A stretch of DNA of 64,000 bases from Actinacidiphila fildesensis (GCF_042652185.1 NZ_JBHSIX010000002.1); one strand, 5' to 3'; counted from the first letter of the stretch, positions 26,322 through 35,617 are shown. Translations and numbers: made by a program. Notes: generated by a model from the letters alone, not told the origin.

Positions 26322-27795
26322 ATGGATCAGGGGGCAGTTGAAGCGGGTAGGCCGGTTGCGCGACCGGACCAGGTGTCGCTGGGGGTCTTGGTCGCTGCGG
26401 TACCGCGGTTCAAGGTCGACGAGGCCGCTGCAGTGTGTGGGGTGGCTGAGCAACGTCGTGGTGGGAAGCTTCCTCCACATGTGACCGCGTACCTGACGAT
26501 GGCACTGTGCCTGTTCGCCGATGACGGCGCTGAGGAGGTCGCGCAGAAGGTCACCGGGTCGCTGTCGGAGTTCGGCGTCTGGGACGCAGCGTGGGAGCCG
26601 CCGACGTCTTCGGGGATCACCCAGGCCCGCAAGCGGCTGGGCCGTGATGTGTTGCGTGAGACGTTCTACCGGGTCGCCGAGCCGGTGGCTGCCGGTGAGA
26701 GCCGGGGCGCTTGGCTGCGGCAGTGGCGGCTGATGGCCATCGACGGTTTCGACCTGGACCTGCCCGACACGGCCGAGAACGCAGCCGAGTTCGGCTACGC
26801 GGGCAACGATCAGTCCCGCTCGGCGTTCCCCAAGGCCCGGGTGGTGGCTGTGGTCGAGTGCGGGTCTCACGCGTTCATGGACGCCGAGGTCGGCCCGTGG
26901 AACCGCAGCGAGAGGGCGATGGCCGCCTCGCTGTTGATCTCGATCTCCAGCGACTGGCTGCTGTTGGCCGATCGCGGCTTCTACAGTTTCGCCGCGTTCA
27001 GTGCCGCCACACAGACCGGGGCGGCGTTGTGCTGGCGGGCGCCGACGCAGCTGCGGCTGCCGGTCCTGGAGGTCCTGTCCGACGGCTCATATCTCTCGGC
27101 GCTGGTCGACCCAGCGATCCGCGGCCGTGAGCGTGAGGAACTGCTGGACGAAGCGAGGTCGGGGGCGAAGCCGGACCCTGCCGCGACCCACGTGGTGCGG
27201 GTCGTGGAGTACGACGTTCCCGACCGCGACGGGCAGGAACTGATCTGCCTGATCACCAATATCACTGACCACGACGCCTTGACGGCCGGAGAACTCGCCG
27301 GCGCCTACCAGCAAAGATGGGAGGAGGAGACCGCAAACGGGCAGCTCAAGAGCATCCTGCGCGGGCCGGGGAAGGTGTTGCGGTCCAAGAGTCCGGACCT
27401 GGTCCACCAGGAGATTTGGGCCTACCTGCTGGTCCACTACGCGATCAACTCCCTGATCTGCCAAGCCGCAACCGGCGCCGACATCGACCCGGACCGGATC
27501 AGCTTCCTGAGGACCGTCAATATCGTCCGCCGCACCGCCACGGGGACGGCGGCCTTTCCCCCCTGAGCGGTGGGACGCCGTGGCAGCCGAGATCCTTACA
27601 GCGCTCGCAGCACGCCGAAACTGCAACCCCGAACGGCGCCAACGCAGTTACCCACGGGTCGTCAAACGCGCCCGCCACAACTCCTATCCGGTGAAGAGGG
27701 CAACAGACGCCGGCACCCACCATGCGGGCCCACCCATCCTCAGGTTCGCCCTGCTCGGCTCACCTCCCACCAGATCAAGATCAAGATCAACTTAA
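26322..27795 (+). pseudogene. IS4-family transposase gene with a frameshift in a C-run
   Basis: ATG 26322 opens a typical IS4-family transposase. It has VSLGVLVAAVPRFKVDEA, AYLTMALCLFADDGAEEV, RLMAIDGFDLDLPDTAEN (first Asp), LLLADRGFYSFAAF (second Asp) and AYQQRWEEETANGQLK with the Y-R-E-K signature. The frame hits a stop at 27564-27566 right after a run of six C. The family's C-terminus continues in the next frame (RWDAVAAEILTALAARRNC to 27795). With five C the gene would be open for about 490 residues. So it is a one-base insertion mutant, a sequencing error in a homopolymer, or a slippage-dependent gene. Confidence 0.82.
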
Positions 27796-27811
27796 GCTTC
27801 GTGGCATTGGG
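27785..27811. repeat. 27-bp inverted repeat, right copy (IS5-type transposase end)
   Basis: This is the reverse complement of 26215-26241. It is the only visible part of a second IS5-type copy in the opposite orientation; its coding similarity stops within ~30 bp. Confidence 0.85.
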
Positions 27812-27879
27812 CCATGACCGACGTCATACTGCGCCGACTCACCCGCGAAGGACACGCCGTTCGCCCGGGCCCGAAACCT

Positions 27880-29164
27880 CTACGGCAATCCCGCTGAACC
27901 GATCTCAGACACGCGCTGAGGGATCTGCTGGAGGTATTCGGCGCGGTGGAAGCCTCGTTCGATGTCGCTCTTGCGGCGCTGTCCCGTGCGGTCGTCCCGT
28001 ACGCTCCGGTCCTGGGGGGGTGCTGGTGATCCCGACGCGCACTCGGTGTTCGTGGCTTCCGTGACGGCATGGGATGTCCAGGAGGTGGTACCAGCGGCTC
28101 TTGGTGAGTCCCAGACGGTGCTCGAGGCGTGTGACGGGGACGGGTTGCAGGACTTTGGTGCCGTCGTCGATGGCGATGCGCTCGGCGATGCGACCTTGGT
28201 CGCACCACAAGCCGTGCCGGCATCTGCCGTAGGCGAAGTGGTCGTAGAAGACCGGGGCGACCGATCCGTGCTGCTTGTTGATGGTCAGCATGCCGATCCG
28301 GGCGAGTACGTCGCGGTGGACACCTCGGAAGGCCCCGTCGTACACGACACCCATGCAGTCGGGCAGTTCTGCCTTGAGTTCCGAGAAGTGCCGGACGGCG
28401 ACGGCAGCTTCGTCCTCGTACTCTCCTCCTGCGACGTGGCCGAAGCTGAGGATGACGCGGCGCCAGTAGCCGTGGTCGCGGCCGGAGGCGAAGAACCATT
28501 TCGTTCCGCGCACCGCCTTCTTCTTCTCGCCGCTCTCGTAGTACTGGCGGGCTGCTGGGTCGACGCGGTGAGTGAGGATCTCACCGGTCTCGGGATGGTT
28601 GGTCTCGGGCTTTTTGGACTTGGACGGCGCTCTGGGGACGGTTGCGTCTCCGACCAGGAGCTGGCGGCGTTCGGGGCGGCTCCAGATCTTGGCGGTGTCG
28701 GCTGGGAAGAGCCCCTGGCAGAGGGCTTGTTGCACCGCGTAGTGCCGGAATTGGGCTTCCAGTAGGTCTAGGCAGGGGATCAGGAGGTTCGCCTCCGCGT
28801 AGAGATACTGTCCGCGGCTGGGAGCTTCTGGTGGCAGGTTCGCGGCAGCATGCCGGCCGATGTGACGACGAATGTGCGTGCGGAGGGCGCGCCAGACGGT
28901 GTCGGTGGTGAGGAGCCCCGCAGCCGAACGCTTCGACTTGGTAACGGGGGCCAGCGCAGCCATCATTAGGTAGATGATCGGCGGGTATTCACGCGGGCAG
29001 CCAACCGCGCTCGGCGCTGGCAGATGCTCGGCCACTTCGTACAGCAAGGGGTAGTCAAGGCAATCCTCTACGCGCTGCATGAGACTGCGCTGCTCGCCGT
29101 CGGTGAGCTTGCGGTCGGGTCGTCGGGCGTCGGATACGGCGGTGCCGAAAACGTCATCAGGCAT
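27880..29164 (-). pseudogene. Module copy 1: decayed DDE/RNase-H-like protein gene
   Basis: Homologous to the intact gene at 33711-35204. Shared stretches include LLYEVAEHLPAP, YPPIIYLMMAAL, QQALCQGLF, LLVGDATVPRAPS (first Asp), VVYDGAFRGVHRDVLARIG (second Asp) and YHLLDIPCRHG. ATG 29164 overlaps the end of the recombinase-like gene by 8 bp. A one-base insertion in a run of seven C (28014-28020 on the top strand is G7) breaks the frame. In the next frame the protein continues as QDRSVRDD and GFHRAEYLQQIP, then ends at 27880. The C-terminal region with the putative catalytic Glu is missing, so this copy is dead. Confidence 0.8.
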
Positions 29165-29932
29165 TGGCGGACCCCTCGCCATCTTGGCGCCGGGTGCGCC
29201 AGGTGTGGCCGATGGCGGCGGCGGCCCGGTCGAGCGAACGAAGGCCCAGGCGACGTGCGGCGTCTTCGACGTGTCCAGTGGCCTCGAAAGCCTCGACTGC
29301 GGCCCGGTTGGTGATGGAGGCGGGTTTGACGTCGGGCTCACCGCCGAGACCGATGCGGCCCAGGAGGTCGCCGAGGGCGACGCAGACGCGGGCCTGGATC
29401 GCTGCGTCGGCGGCGTGGCGGGAGGAGACCGCGAGCCGGGCGAAGGGCGCGGTGTCAGGGTGGATCTGTTGGGCAGTGACGAACCGGGCCCGTTCGGCGA
29501 GGACATGGCCGGCCCATGCGTCGAGCAGGCACCAGCGGGGATCGGTTTTGGAGGAGCCGTGGATCCACACGCGACCGCGGACGAGATCAAGATCCTGGAT
29601 GCGGGTGTGCCCGATCTCGCCGCTGTGGCCCCCGGCGAGTGCCAGAGCCGCCGCGGCGGCGTGTCGGCTGGGGCGGGTGATGAAGCCGGCGTGGTGGCGA
29701 AGCAGGATCACACCTCGTCCTCGGCCAGCGCCCGCACACCGCCATGGGCGCGAGTGGGAAGGACAAGGTCCCGGGTGGGGTCCTGGTCGCTGAATCCCAG
29801 GTCACGCAGTGTGCGGAACGCGGCCCGGACAACGCTGCGGCGCAGGAGCTGGGTAGCGACGGCCGATTCGGAGAGGAAGCCGAACTCGACGCGCTCGTCG
29901 GCCGCGTAAGCGGGTGGATGGAGAACGGCGTG
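29157..29932 (-). pseudogene. Module copy 1: truncated and frameshifted tyrosine-recombinase-like gene
   Basis: Homologous to the intact gene at 32794-33711. The C-terminal frame (to 29157) has RHAAAAALALAGGHSGEIGH, ARRLGLRSLDRAAAAIGHTW, and the upstream frame has LLRRSVVRAAFRTLRDLGF and GGVRALAEDEV. The two frames join at about 29708, where two bases are duplicated. The similarity stops near 29930, where the helicase fragment begins on the other strand, so the first ~65 residues are lost. As in the intact copy, the residue at the position of the first catalytic Arg (GLRxGE in active integrases) is His (GGHSGEIG). Confidence 0.75.
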
Positions 29933-30256
29933 GCTCTGGGCGAGATCGGCGTCCCCTCCCGTTTCAACAGAGGCGTCGAGAAAGCGCCCGACACGGACGC
30001 CGTCCGTGTCGGCACCATGCACTCGTTCAAGGGCCTGGAATTCCGCTGCGTCGCCGTGACCGGCGTGAACGTGAACGCCCTGCCCGCGCCGAAGGCAGTG
30101 ACACCTGTCGAGGTGGACCGCCTCCAGCACGAAGCGGATCTCCTGTCCGAGCGCTGCCTGCTGTTCGTGGCTTGCACGCGGGCGCGGGATGGGCTGTATG
30201 TGTCGTGGACGGGGGAGCCCAGCCGGTTCTTGGCGGAGACGCAAGCGACTGGCTGA
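29930..30256 (+). pseudogene. C-terminal fragment of a UvrD/Rep-type helicase gene
   Basis: The frame contains VALGEIGVPSRFNRGVEKA, then helicase motif V, VRVGTMHSFKGLEFRCVAV, and motif VI, SERCLLFVACTRARDGLYVS, ending at a TGA at 30254. A stretch normally present between the RFNR and motif V segments is shortened, so it also carries an internal deletion. No start or motor N-half is present. Together with the fragment at 8600-9150 it looks like one helicase gene split by the 20.8-kb accessory block, with the central part (Walker A and B) lost. Confidence 0.78.
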
Positions 30257-30682
30257 CTCAAGGGGGTGCAGGGTCGCGCCGCGAGGCAACAGCAGATGAG
30301 TGCGGCATACAAACAAATGGGGAACGATCTTCCCGCATCGGGGAAGACAGCGCAGAGAGTCCGAGTATCCCCAGCTCGGACCCACCCGTGAACGGCGCCA
30401 GTACGGTGCCCAAGGCGGTCAAGGCCGAGCGGGGACCTGCGCCAACTCAGCGAGTAGGCCGCGTACTGCTCAAACGACGCGAACGTCCAATCCGGCCGCG
30501 GCGCCAGGAGACGGGCCGGCACAGCGATGGGGGATGATGGAGGAACAACACGGCACCCTTGAAGATCGTGGAGCGTAGACACCTCCATGATCCACAAGGG
30601 GTCGTGGCCACTTGCGCTGAGGGGCAGCATCGTCACCGATCATGACGAAACCCCGACAACCGGGAAGAACGCCGGGGCCCTG
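30257..30682. other. Non-coding stretch between the helicase remnant and the XRE gene
   Basis: No gene is supported on either strand. It may hold residues of the original chromosomal neighbourhood of the helicase. No hairpin or repeat stands out. Confidence 0.4.
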
Positions 30683-31090
30683 CTATTCAGATACAGCCTT
30701 CGCCGCTCGACCGGAGGCATTCCCATCAGGGGCGACCTGTCTGACCGGCTCACCCGATTCGGGGATCGTCCACTGCGTGTGGTCAGGCCAGAGCAAGATG
30801 CCCAGAGCGCCTTCCAGATCCACGATTGTCAGCATGTCGGGCCACACGGTGCCGTTGAGGACATTCGTGATGACTTGTCGATTGACACCGCTCTTCTGGG
30901 CGAGGGCATTGGCACTGATCCTCTGCTCAGACATCGTCTCGGCAAGCTTGCAAGCTATGGCCTGTGCGACGAGCGCACCTCGATGCGGCGCCATCACGGC
31001 ATAGGGCCAGACATCGTCAATGACGAAGCTGCTCGGTTTCTTGGCACGTCTGATTCCTCCAGGCACGACATCAGTGTGTCTGAGGCGCAC
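30683..31090 (-). CDS. XRE-family helix-turn-helix regulator
   Basis: A 135-residue protein with a central helix-turn-helix, ISANALAQKSGVNRQVITNV, followed by LNGTVWPDMLTIVDLEGALGI, the typical last helices of XRE domains. The N-terminal extension WPYAVMAPHRGALVAQAIA is conserved-looking. GTG 31090 is the longest start, but its ribosome site is weak, so the true start could be internal (for example 30994). It is divergent from the DNA-binding-like gene at 31511 and may regulate it and itself through the region between them. Confidence 0.8.
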   Translation of the reverse strand: MRLRHTDVVPGGIRRAKKPSSFVIDDVWPYAVMAPHRGALVAQAIACKLAETMSEQRISANALAQKSGVNRQVITNVLNGTVWPDMLTIVDLEGALGILLWPDHTQWTIPESGEPVRQVAPDGNASGRAAKAVSE

Positions 31091-31510
31091 CCAGGATGCG
31101 CCCCCGGCGCCTACATGCTACTTGTGTAGCAGGTATGGAGTGTCATTTCCGGAAGGAGGCGCATGGACCAGAGCAGCGAACGGTGCGCGGGAGCAGTCAC
31201 AGCGGCCAAGGGGGACATCGCTGCCGCGAAGCCCCAGCGGGGCCTCTGCGGTGCGACGCGCATGATGCGGCACACCCAATCGGCACCTACGCCTGTCGAC
31301 GATCATCCGGGCCACTCACCTGCAAGGATGATTGGCCGTCATGTGCCTTCGCTGTCCCGTGCCACACCAGAGCCCGTGGGGGGAGCAAACTCTTTGCAGA
31401 GGTTGCGAGTTGGGCTGCACTGCAATGTGGTCGTTTCCCCTGCATCGGTGGGCCGCCGTGTCCTACGCTTCCCCTGCGCCCGTCTGTGCGCAGAGGCCAC
31501 AGGAGGGGCG
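31091..31510. other. Intergenic region between divergent regulator and DNA-binding-like gene
   Basis: About 420 bp. It contains a short palindrome at 31117-31130 and an ATG at 31163 with AAGGAGG just upstream, in frame with the following gene. This could be an alternative start giving a protein 116 residues longer. The codons between 31163 and 31511 look less protein-like than those after it. Confidence 0.45.
31117..31130. promoter_or_regulatory. Candidate operator palindrome (GCTAC-N4-GTAGC)
   Basis: GCTACTTGTGTAGC is a perfect 5-bp inverted repeat with a 4-bp spacer. It lies 27 bp upstream of the GTG start of the divergent XRE regulator gene. Such sites are often bound by XRE proteins, but the match to any known operator is not established. 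Confidence 0.35.
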
Positions 31511-32551
31511 ATGCCGGGTCAGGGGACCACTGCGAAAGCCGCGCCGGCGCGGGAAGTGCCCACGTACCGAATGATCGCGTCGGAGCAGATCTCTGTCGCT
31601 TGCACTATCGGTATCCTGCAGCAGCCATTCTCGGTGCACGACGTTAAGGCCAAGCTCGGTTTGGATCCCGGACGCGTCGGGCTCACCATGGCCTTCTTCG
31701 AGTACTGCGGGCTGGTCACTGACGCCCCAGGCAGGGGCATGTACCTCGCCACCCGGACAGCGACGCGGGTGGCGGAGGCATGGGCAAGGGATCCCGAGCT
31801 CGGCAAGGCCGCGTTGCGCAAGGCATGGAACCAGACGTGGTTCACCAAAAGCGCGCGGAACAGGCTCACCCAGGGTTCCGGACTGCGCGACGGAGTGCAC
31901 GCCCGTTTCATGATGCTGGCTGGGGGCGGCGACACGCACCGCCGGTCGATCGACAAGCTCATCGAGCTGATGGTCCTGTCGGGCCTTTTGATCGAGGAGC
32001 CCGACGGGTTCGTTCGCTGGCATGAAGACGCAACACCACGTCCTCTCGAGGAGCCTGCCAGCCCCCGGTCAGCAGACGACGAGACCGGACGCGAAGACCG
32101 CCAGGGTACGTCGCGGAGCAAGAGTCACGTCCAGGACGAGGAACAACCTGCGGGACAAGACCCCGATGCCGGGGATGCGCAGGCGCCTTCATCCGAGGAG
32201 CCTTATGCCGGGACCAGGGCTGCAGACGATGACACCGTCCCGGTCTATGAGGAGGACCCGGCCGAACTCCTCGCCGACCCGCTCTGGCTCAGGTACGTCA
32301 GGTACATGCAGCCGGATGAGGCCGCAAGGCTGCACCAGCAACTCCATGGGGTTCTGCGTATTCTCGCCGGTGCACGTGCTCATGCCCAGGCCGACGCCGG
32401 CGCTCCGAGCGTCGAACTCGACCAGCCCCTGCACCTGTCGGACCTGGGCAGGGTGAGCTTGAACACCTGGCTCTCCGTCTATACGTCCAGCCGGGAGATC
32501 GCCGCATTCATCCCCTCGATGAGGAGCCGCCAGTCGACTCCCCAGGCATGA
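31511..32551 (+). CDS. Unrecognised protein with probable winged-helix DNA-binding N-terminal domain (346 aa)
   Basis: The start at ATG 31511 has AGGAGG just upstream. Residues ~20-80 (ISVACTIGILQQPFSVHDVK, KLGLDPGRVGLTMAFFEYCG) look like a winged-helix domain that reads a helix-turn-helix and a wing. The middle (about 175-235) is a low-complexity acidic/polar linker. The last ~110 residues are helical, with LADPLWLRYVRYMQPDEAA. I do not recognise the family. It is followed by the recombinase-like/DDE pair on the same strand after 240 bp and may be a regulator or target-binding partner of that module. The pairing is inference only. Confidence 0.68.
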   Translation: MPGQGTTAKAAPAREVPTYRMIASEQISVACTIGILQQPFSVHDVKAKLGLDPGRVGLTMAFFEYCGLVTDAPGRGMYLATRTATRVAEAWARDPELGKAALRKAWNQTWFTKSARNRLTQGSGLRDGVHARFMMLAGGGDTHRRSIDKLIELMVLSGLLIEEPDGFVRWHEDATPRPLEEPASPRSADDETGREDRQGTSRSKSHVQDEEQPAGQDPDAGDAQAPSSEEPYAGTRAADDDTVPVYEEDPAELLADPLWLRYVRYMQPDEAARLHQQLHGVLRILAGARAHAQADAGAPSVELDQPLHLSDLGRVSLNTWLSVYTSSREIAAFIPSMRSRQSTPQA

Positions 32552-32793
32552 GTTCGGGTCCGGAGATGCGCTTCCCCAGCTAAGGATCACGCCTCTCCGG
32601 ACCCGCCACCGCAACCCCGTTGACCTCATCGCGGCTCCCACCGCGAGGAAGGGGGGCTTTGGCGTGCCCTCACGTAAAGCGAGAGCCACCAGCCACGGTA
32701 GCGCGCCAGCGTGCCGTACCCCACGTGTTTCGCTGATTCCCCAGCTCAACCTCCCGTGCCAGCCGACCCAGGCCGGCCGACGAGGAGGACGGC
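32552..32793. other. Spacer upstream of module copy 2
   Basis: About 240 bp with no gene. The end carries GAGGAGG five bases before the GTG start of the recombinase-like gene. No transposon-like terminal repeat was recognised here. Confidence 0.4.
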
Positions 32794-33711
32794 GTGCGTA
32801 GAGTCACTCTGCGGGCGGCCCTTCGACAGGTCGCCCGACAATGGCAGGAGAAGATCGCCCGCGGCGCCCTGAGCCCACAGACGGCCGACTCCTACATCAC
32901 CAGCGTTGAAAGACTCCTCAGGTTCGCCCTTGCGCTCGGCCTCGAATACCTCGACGACATCACTGACACCGTCGCGCAGGCCTTCATCGACGCACCGGGG
33001 CACGACCGTCAGGGGCGATTGGTCCCCTGCCCCGCCGACAGCACCCGCCGGGTACGCCGGTCATCGGTCGACGCCTTGTTCGCGGAGGCCCGAGGCCTCG
33101 GACTGACCACTCGCGCGCCGCTCTTGGACCTTCCTCCGATCCCTCGCTCGCAACCACGGCACACCGGCACTCTGACCGACGCCGACATCAACCAGCTCCG
33201 CTTCTACGCCGAGCGAGGGATGCCGCAGACCCGTCACGCTGCCGTGCTCGGCCTGCTCTTGTCGGGGCTCCACTCGGGCGAGATCGGCCTGACCGGCGTA
33301 ACAGAGCTGGACCTCGACCGCTCCCGAGTCTGGGCCGTAGGTGCAGCCCGGATCACTGCTCGCTACTGCCCGCTCAAGGATCCGTGGAGCCGGGAAGTCC
33401 TCAGCTTGCGCGCAGACTACGTCCAGCACCGGTCCGGCTCCAACCACCAAACACTGACAACGAACGGCACCGCCCCCGCCCATCGGCTGCAATCCAGCAT
33501 CTGTACCACCTTCGGCGAGGTCGTACGAGCCAGCGGCATCGCCCCGGAAGGCCGGTCCGCTACGCCGCGGGACGTGTCCAGCTGGCTCGCCGCCAAGATC
33601 CACGTGGAGACCGGCCAGATCGCAGAGGTGGCGCTGCGTCTCGGGCTCGCCTCGCTGGACCGCGCAGCCAAGCTCGCCGGCTACGACTGGCGCCCGATGA
33701 AGGAAGACTGA
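32794..33711 (+). CDS. Module copy 2: tyrosine-recombinase-like protein with altered catalytic residues
   Basis: A 305-residue protein from a GTG with a strong GAGGAGG site. The N-terminal ~90 residues look like the SAM-like core-binding domain of integrases (SPQTADSYITSVERLLRFA). The C-terminal part has the fold markers LGLLLSGLHSGEIGLTGVTE and ELDLDRSRVW, but the first catalytic Arg position is His. The second box reads ATPRDVSSWLAAKIH, keeping the Arg, and the end is LGLASLDRAAKLAGYDW with a possible Tyr. The family R-H-R-Y set is therefore incomplete. It may bind DNA rather than cut it. The stop overlaps the next start (TGATG), so the pair is translationally coupled. Confidence 0.75.
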   Translation: MRRVTLRAALRQVARQWQEKIARGALSPQTADSYITSVERLLRFALALGLEYLDDITDTVAQAFIDAPGHDRQGRLVPCPADSTRRVRRSSVDALFAEARGLGLTTRAPLLDLPPIPRSQPRHTGTLTDADINQLRFYAERGMPQTRHAAVLGLLLSGLHSGEIGLTGVTELDLDRSRVWAVGAARITARYCPLKDPWSREVLSLRADYVQHRSGSNHQTLTTNGTAPAHRLQSSICTTFGEVVRASGIAPEGRSATPRDVSSWLAAKIHVETGQIAEVALRLGLASLDRAAKLAGYDWRPMKED

Positions 33712-35204
33712 TGGGCGCCCCGAGTAGGCGCAGACCCGTCTCCAGGCCCAAGGCCAAGAAGCGGAAACCGGACTACATCATGGGGCCGGTGCCCAGGGAT
33801 GTCTTCTCCCTCAGCAGCCCCGAGCCCCCCGGCCCTGCCGCGCGCTCCTTGCCTGAACTTGAGCGCCTCGAATTCCTTGTCGCCAACCCCGACCTGTACG
33901 AAGTTGCCGAGCAGGTCTTTCCCACGCGCACCCCCGGTACCCGAGGCCGCCGCCCCGCGTACCCCCCATTCATCTACCTGATCCTTCTTGCGTCGGTCTC
34001 GATCTTCGAAACCGCCGAGATGGCCTGCGCCAACCTCCAGCACGAGCACATGTGGAAAACCGTCCGTGAGGCCGTCCGAGAGCACTGCGGCGACGCCGCA
34101 GCCGATGACCTGCCCGAGACTGGTCCTCAGCGACACCACTGGCACGACTTCAGGCCCAAGATGCTCGATGCCCTTGACGAACTGCGTGAAGCCAGCCGCG
34201 ACGCCTGGATAAACCAGGCTCTCGCGCAGGGACTGCTCGCGCAGAAACGGCGAGGCTCCCTGGTGCGCCCCCACCGCAGTCAAGTCATCACCGGCGACGG
34301 AACTGTCGCGCGGCCAGCCTCGGACCAGACCGAAGAATTCACCACCGACGAGAAGACCGATGAATTGAAGCGCCACCGAGTCGACCCGGACGCCACCATT
34401 CAACTGGAAGGCGGCGACCGGGAAATCTACGGCAACAAAATCGTCGTGTTCTCGGTCCGTGGCGAGTGTTCTCCGCACAGCCGGATCATCCTCAACGTGG
34501 ACACCGCACGGCATCAGTCGGAGAAACTGGATCCAGACCGGCAGGAAGAAGCCGAAGTCGCGGTCCGCCTCGCAACAGAAATACGCGTACGCGCCCCGGG
34601 CCCCCACACCGTGGTCTACGACAAGGCCTGGCGCGGCGTCCACCGCGCCCGACTGATAAGAGCGGGCTTCCTGGTTTTCACACGCCAGTACGACGGGCTG
34701 AAGCCACAACCCCTGAAGAAGTACCGCTACGAGGCCACAGACTGCACCCACCACGTCTACGCGGCCGAAGGACGCGCCTGCGAGCGACTCCTCACCGTCG
34801 AGGGAAAGACCCTCTACAACCCGATCCCCGTCCGGGAGGTCGAGCACAGGAACGGAGAGGAGACCCGCTTCTACCACGTCCTGGAGATGCCCTGCCGGAA
34901 CGGCCCTCACGTGGAAAGAATTCCGGTATACGAAACTCGGGAAGACCGCTCGTTGGATCCAAGAACCAAGCGCATGAGATTCAACAGGGCGGAGCATCTT
35001 CGCATCATTCCGCCAGCAACGGCCGCCGGAAATCGCCTCATCGGATTCCGCCAGGACAGCGAATCCGGATTCTCCACCTTGGACGAAACACATCGCCTCC
35101 GCCGGATACCTGCGTACGGCGCAGACGGCGCCCTGCTCATCTACATCGGGTACGCATGGGCTAAGAACTCAGTGGCCCTGGGCATCGACCGCCGCACCAG
35201 ATAG
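33711..35204 (+). CDS. Module copy 2: probable DDE/RNase-H-fold transposase-like protein
   Basis: A 497-residue protein whose ATG shares a base with the preceding stop (TGATG). It has no clear annotation I can recall. Features suggest an RNase-H-like transposase fold: SQVITGDGTVARPAS (first Asp), a middle beta region (IYGNKIVVFSVRGE, RIILNVDTARHQSEKLD), VVYDKAWRGVHRARLIRAGF (second Asp), and DSESGFSTLDETHRLRRIPA with a candidate Glu near residue 455, followed by the helix LIYIGYAWAKNSVA. The N-terminal third is helical (LYEVAEQVFPTRTPG, FIYLILLASVSIFETAEM). A frameshifted paralog with the same partner is at 27880-29164. A catalytic role is inferred. Confidence 0.72.
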   Translation: MGAPSRRRPVSRPKAKKRKPDYIMGPVPRDVFSLSSPEPPGPAARSLPELERLEFLVANPDLYEVAEQVFPTRTPGTRGRRPAYPPFIYLILLASVSIFETAEMACANLQHEHMWKTVREAVREHCGDAAADDLPETGPQRHHWHDFRPKMLDALDELREASRDAWINQALAQGLLAQKRRGSLVRPHRSQVITGDGTVARPASDQTEEFTTDEKTDELKRHRVDPDATIQLEGGDREIYGNKIVVFSVRGECSPHSRIILNVDTARHQSEKLDPDRQEEAEVAVRLATEIRVRAPGPHTVVYDKAWRGVHRARLIRAGFLVFTRQYDGLKPQPLKKYRYEATDCTHHVYAAEGRACERLLTVEGKTLYNPIPVREVEHRNGEETRFYHVLEMPCRNGPHVERIPVYETREDRSLDPRTKRMRFNRAEHLRIIPPATAAGNRLIGFRQDSESGFSTLDETHRLRRIPAYGADGALLIYIGYAWAKNSVALGIDRRTR

Positions 35205-35449
35205 GCCCACGACTGGTCGACACACCTGACCACACGACACTCGCCCCCCTGCGTCCACTTCCCGGGCGCAGGAGGTCCGGTGCGCTGCCGCGCGACAACA
35301 GCGCCCAGACGCCGCTGCGAGCCACCCGCAACCGCTAGACTGTCGGCGGTGCACCGCTTCGGCGTGGCACCGTGTGGGTGCCTGGGGTCCTCCAGATCGG
35401 GATTTGCCCGGTGCAGGCGGATTTCCAACACATTTGCCCACACATCCCC
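35205..35449. other. Spacer between module 2 and tRNA-Arg
   Basis: About 245 bp with no gene on either strand. It presumably carries the tRNA promoter. No terminal inverted repeat of the preceding module is seen. Confidence 0.4.
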
Positions 35450-35522
35450 GCCCCAGTAGCTCAGGGGATAGAGCACAGCTCTCCTAAAGCTGGTGTCGCA
35501 GGTTCGAATCCTGCCTGGGGCA
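35450..35522 (+). tRNA. tRNA-Arg (anticodon CCU)
   Basis: A 73-nt gene with acceptor stem GCCCCAG pairing with CTGGGGC and discriminator A, D-arm AGCTCAGGGGATAGAGC, anticodon stem CAGCT/AGCTG enclosing the loop CTCCTAA (anticodon CCT), and T-loop GGTTCGAATCC. The 3' CCA is not encoded. Its 3' part (from the anticodon loop) is the left attachment site of the integrative element, so the element restores the tRNA on integration. Confidence 0.95.
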
Positions 35523-35526
35523 CACC
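35481..35526. repeat. attL, 46-bp direct repeat in tRNA-Arg
   Basis: The 46 bp from the anticodon loop to four bases after the tRNA end are repeated exactly at 46235-46280. This defines the boundaries of the integrated element. Confidence 0.95.
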
Positions 35527-35550
35527 CGCGTCAGCGGCACATGACGCACT

Positions 35551-35591
35551 GAGGGCCAGGTCACCGGGTTAGTCCCGGGAACCTGGCCCTC
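35551..35591. terminator. Strong hairpin between tRNA-Arg and int
   Basis: GAGGGCCAGGT and ACCTGGCCCTC form an 11-bp stem, with an inner CCGGG/CCCGG stem, ending in T-containing sequence. It lies between the tRNA and the converging int gene and could terminate both. It is inside the element. Confidence 0.8.
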
Positions 35592-35617
35592 AGTCGTTGT
35601 TCGATTGCGGAAGCCGG

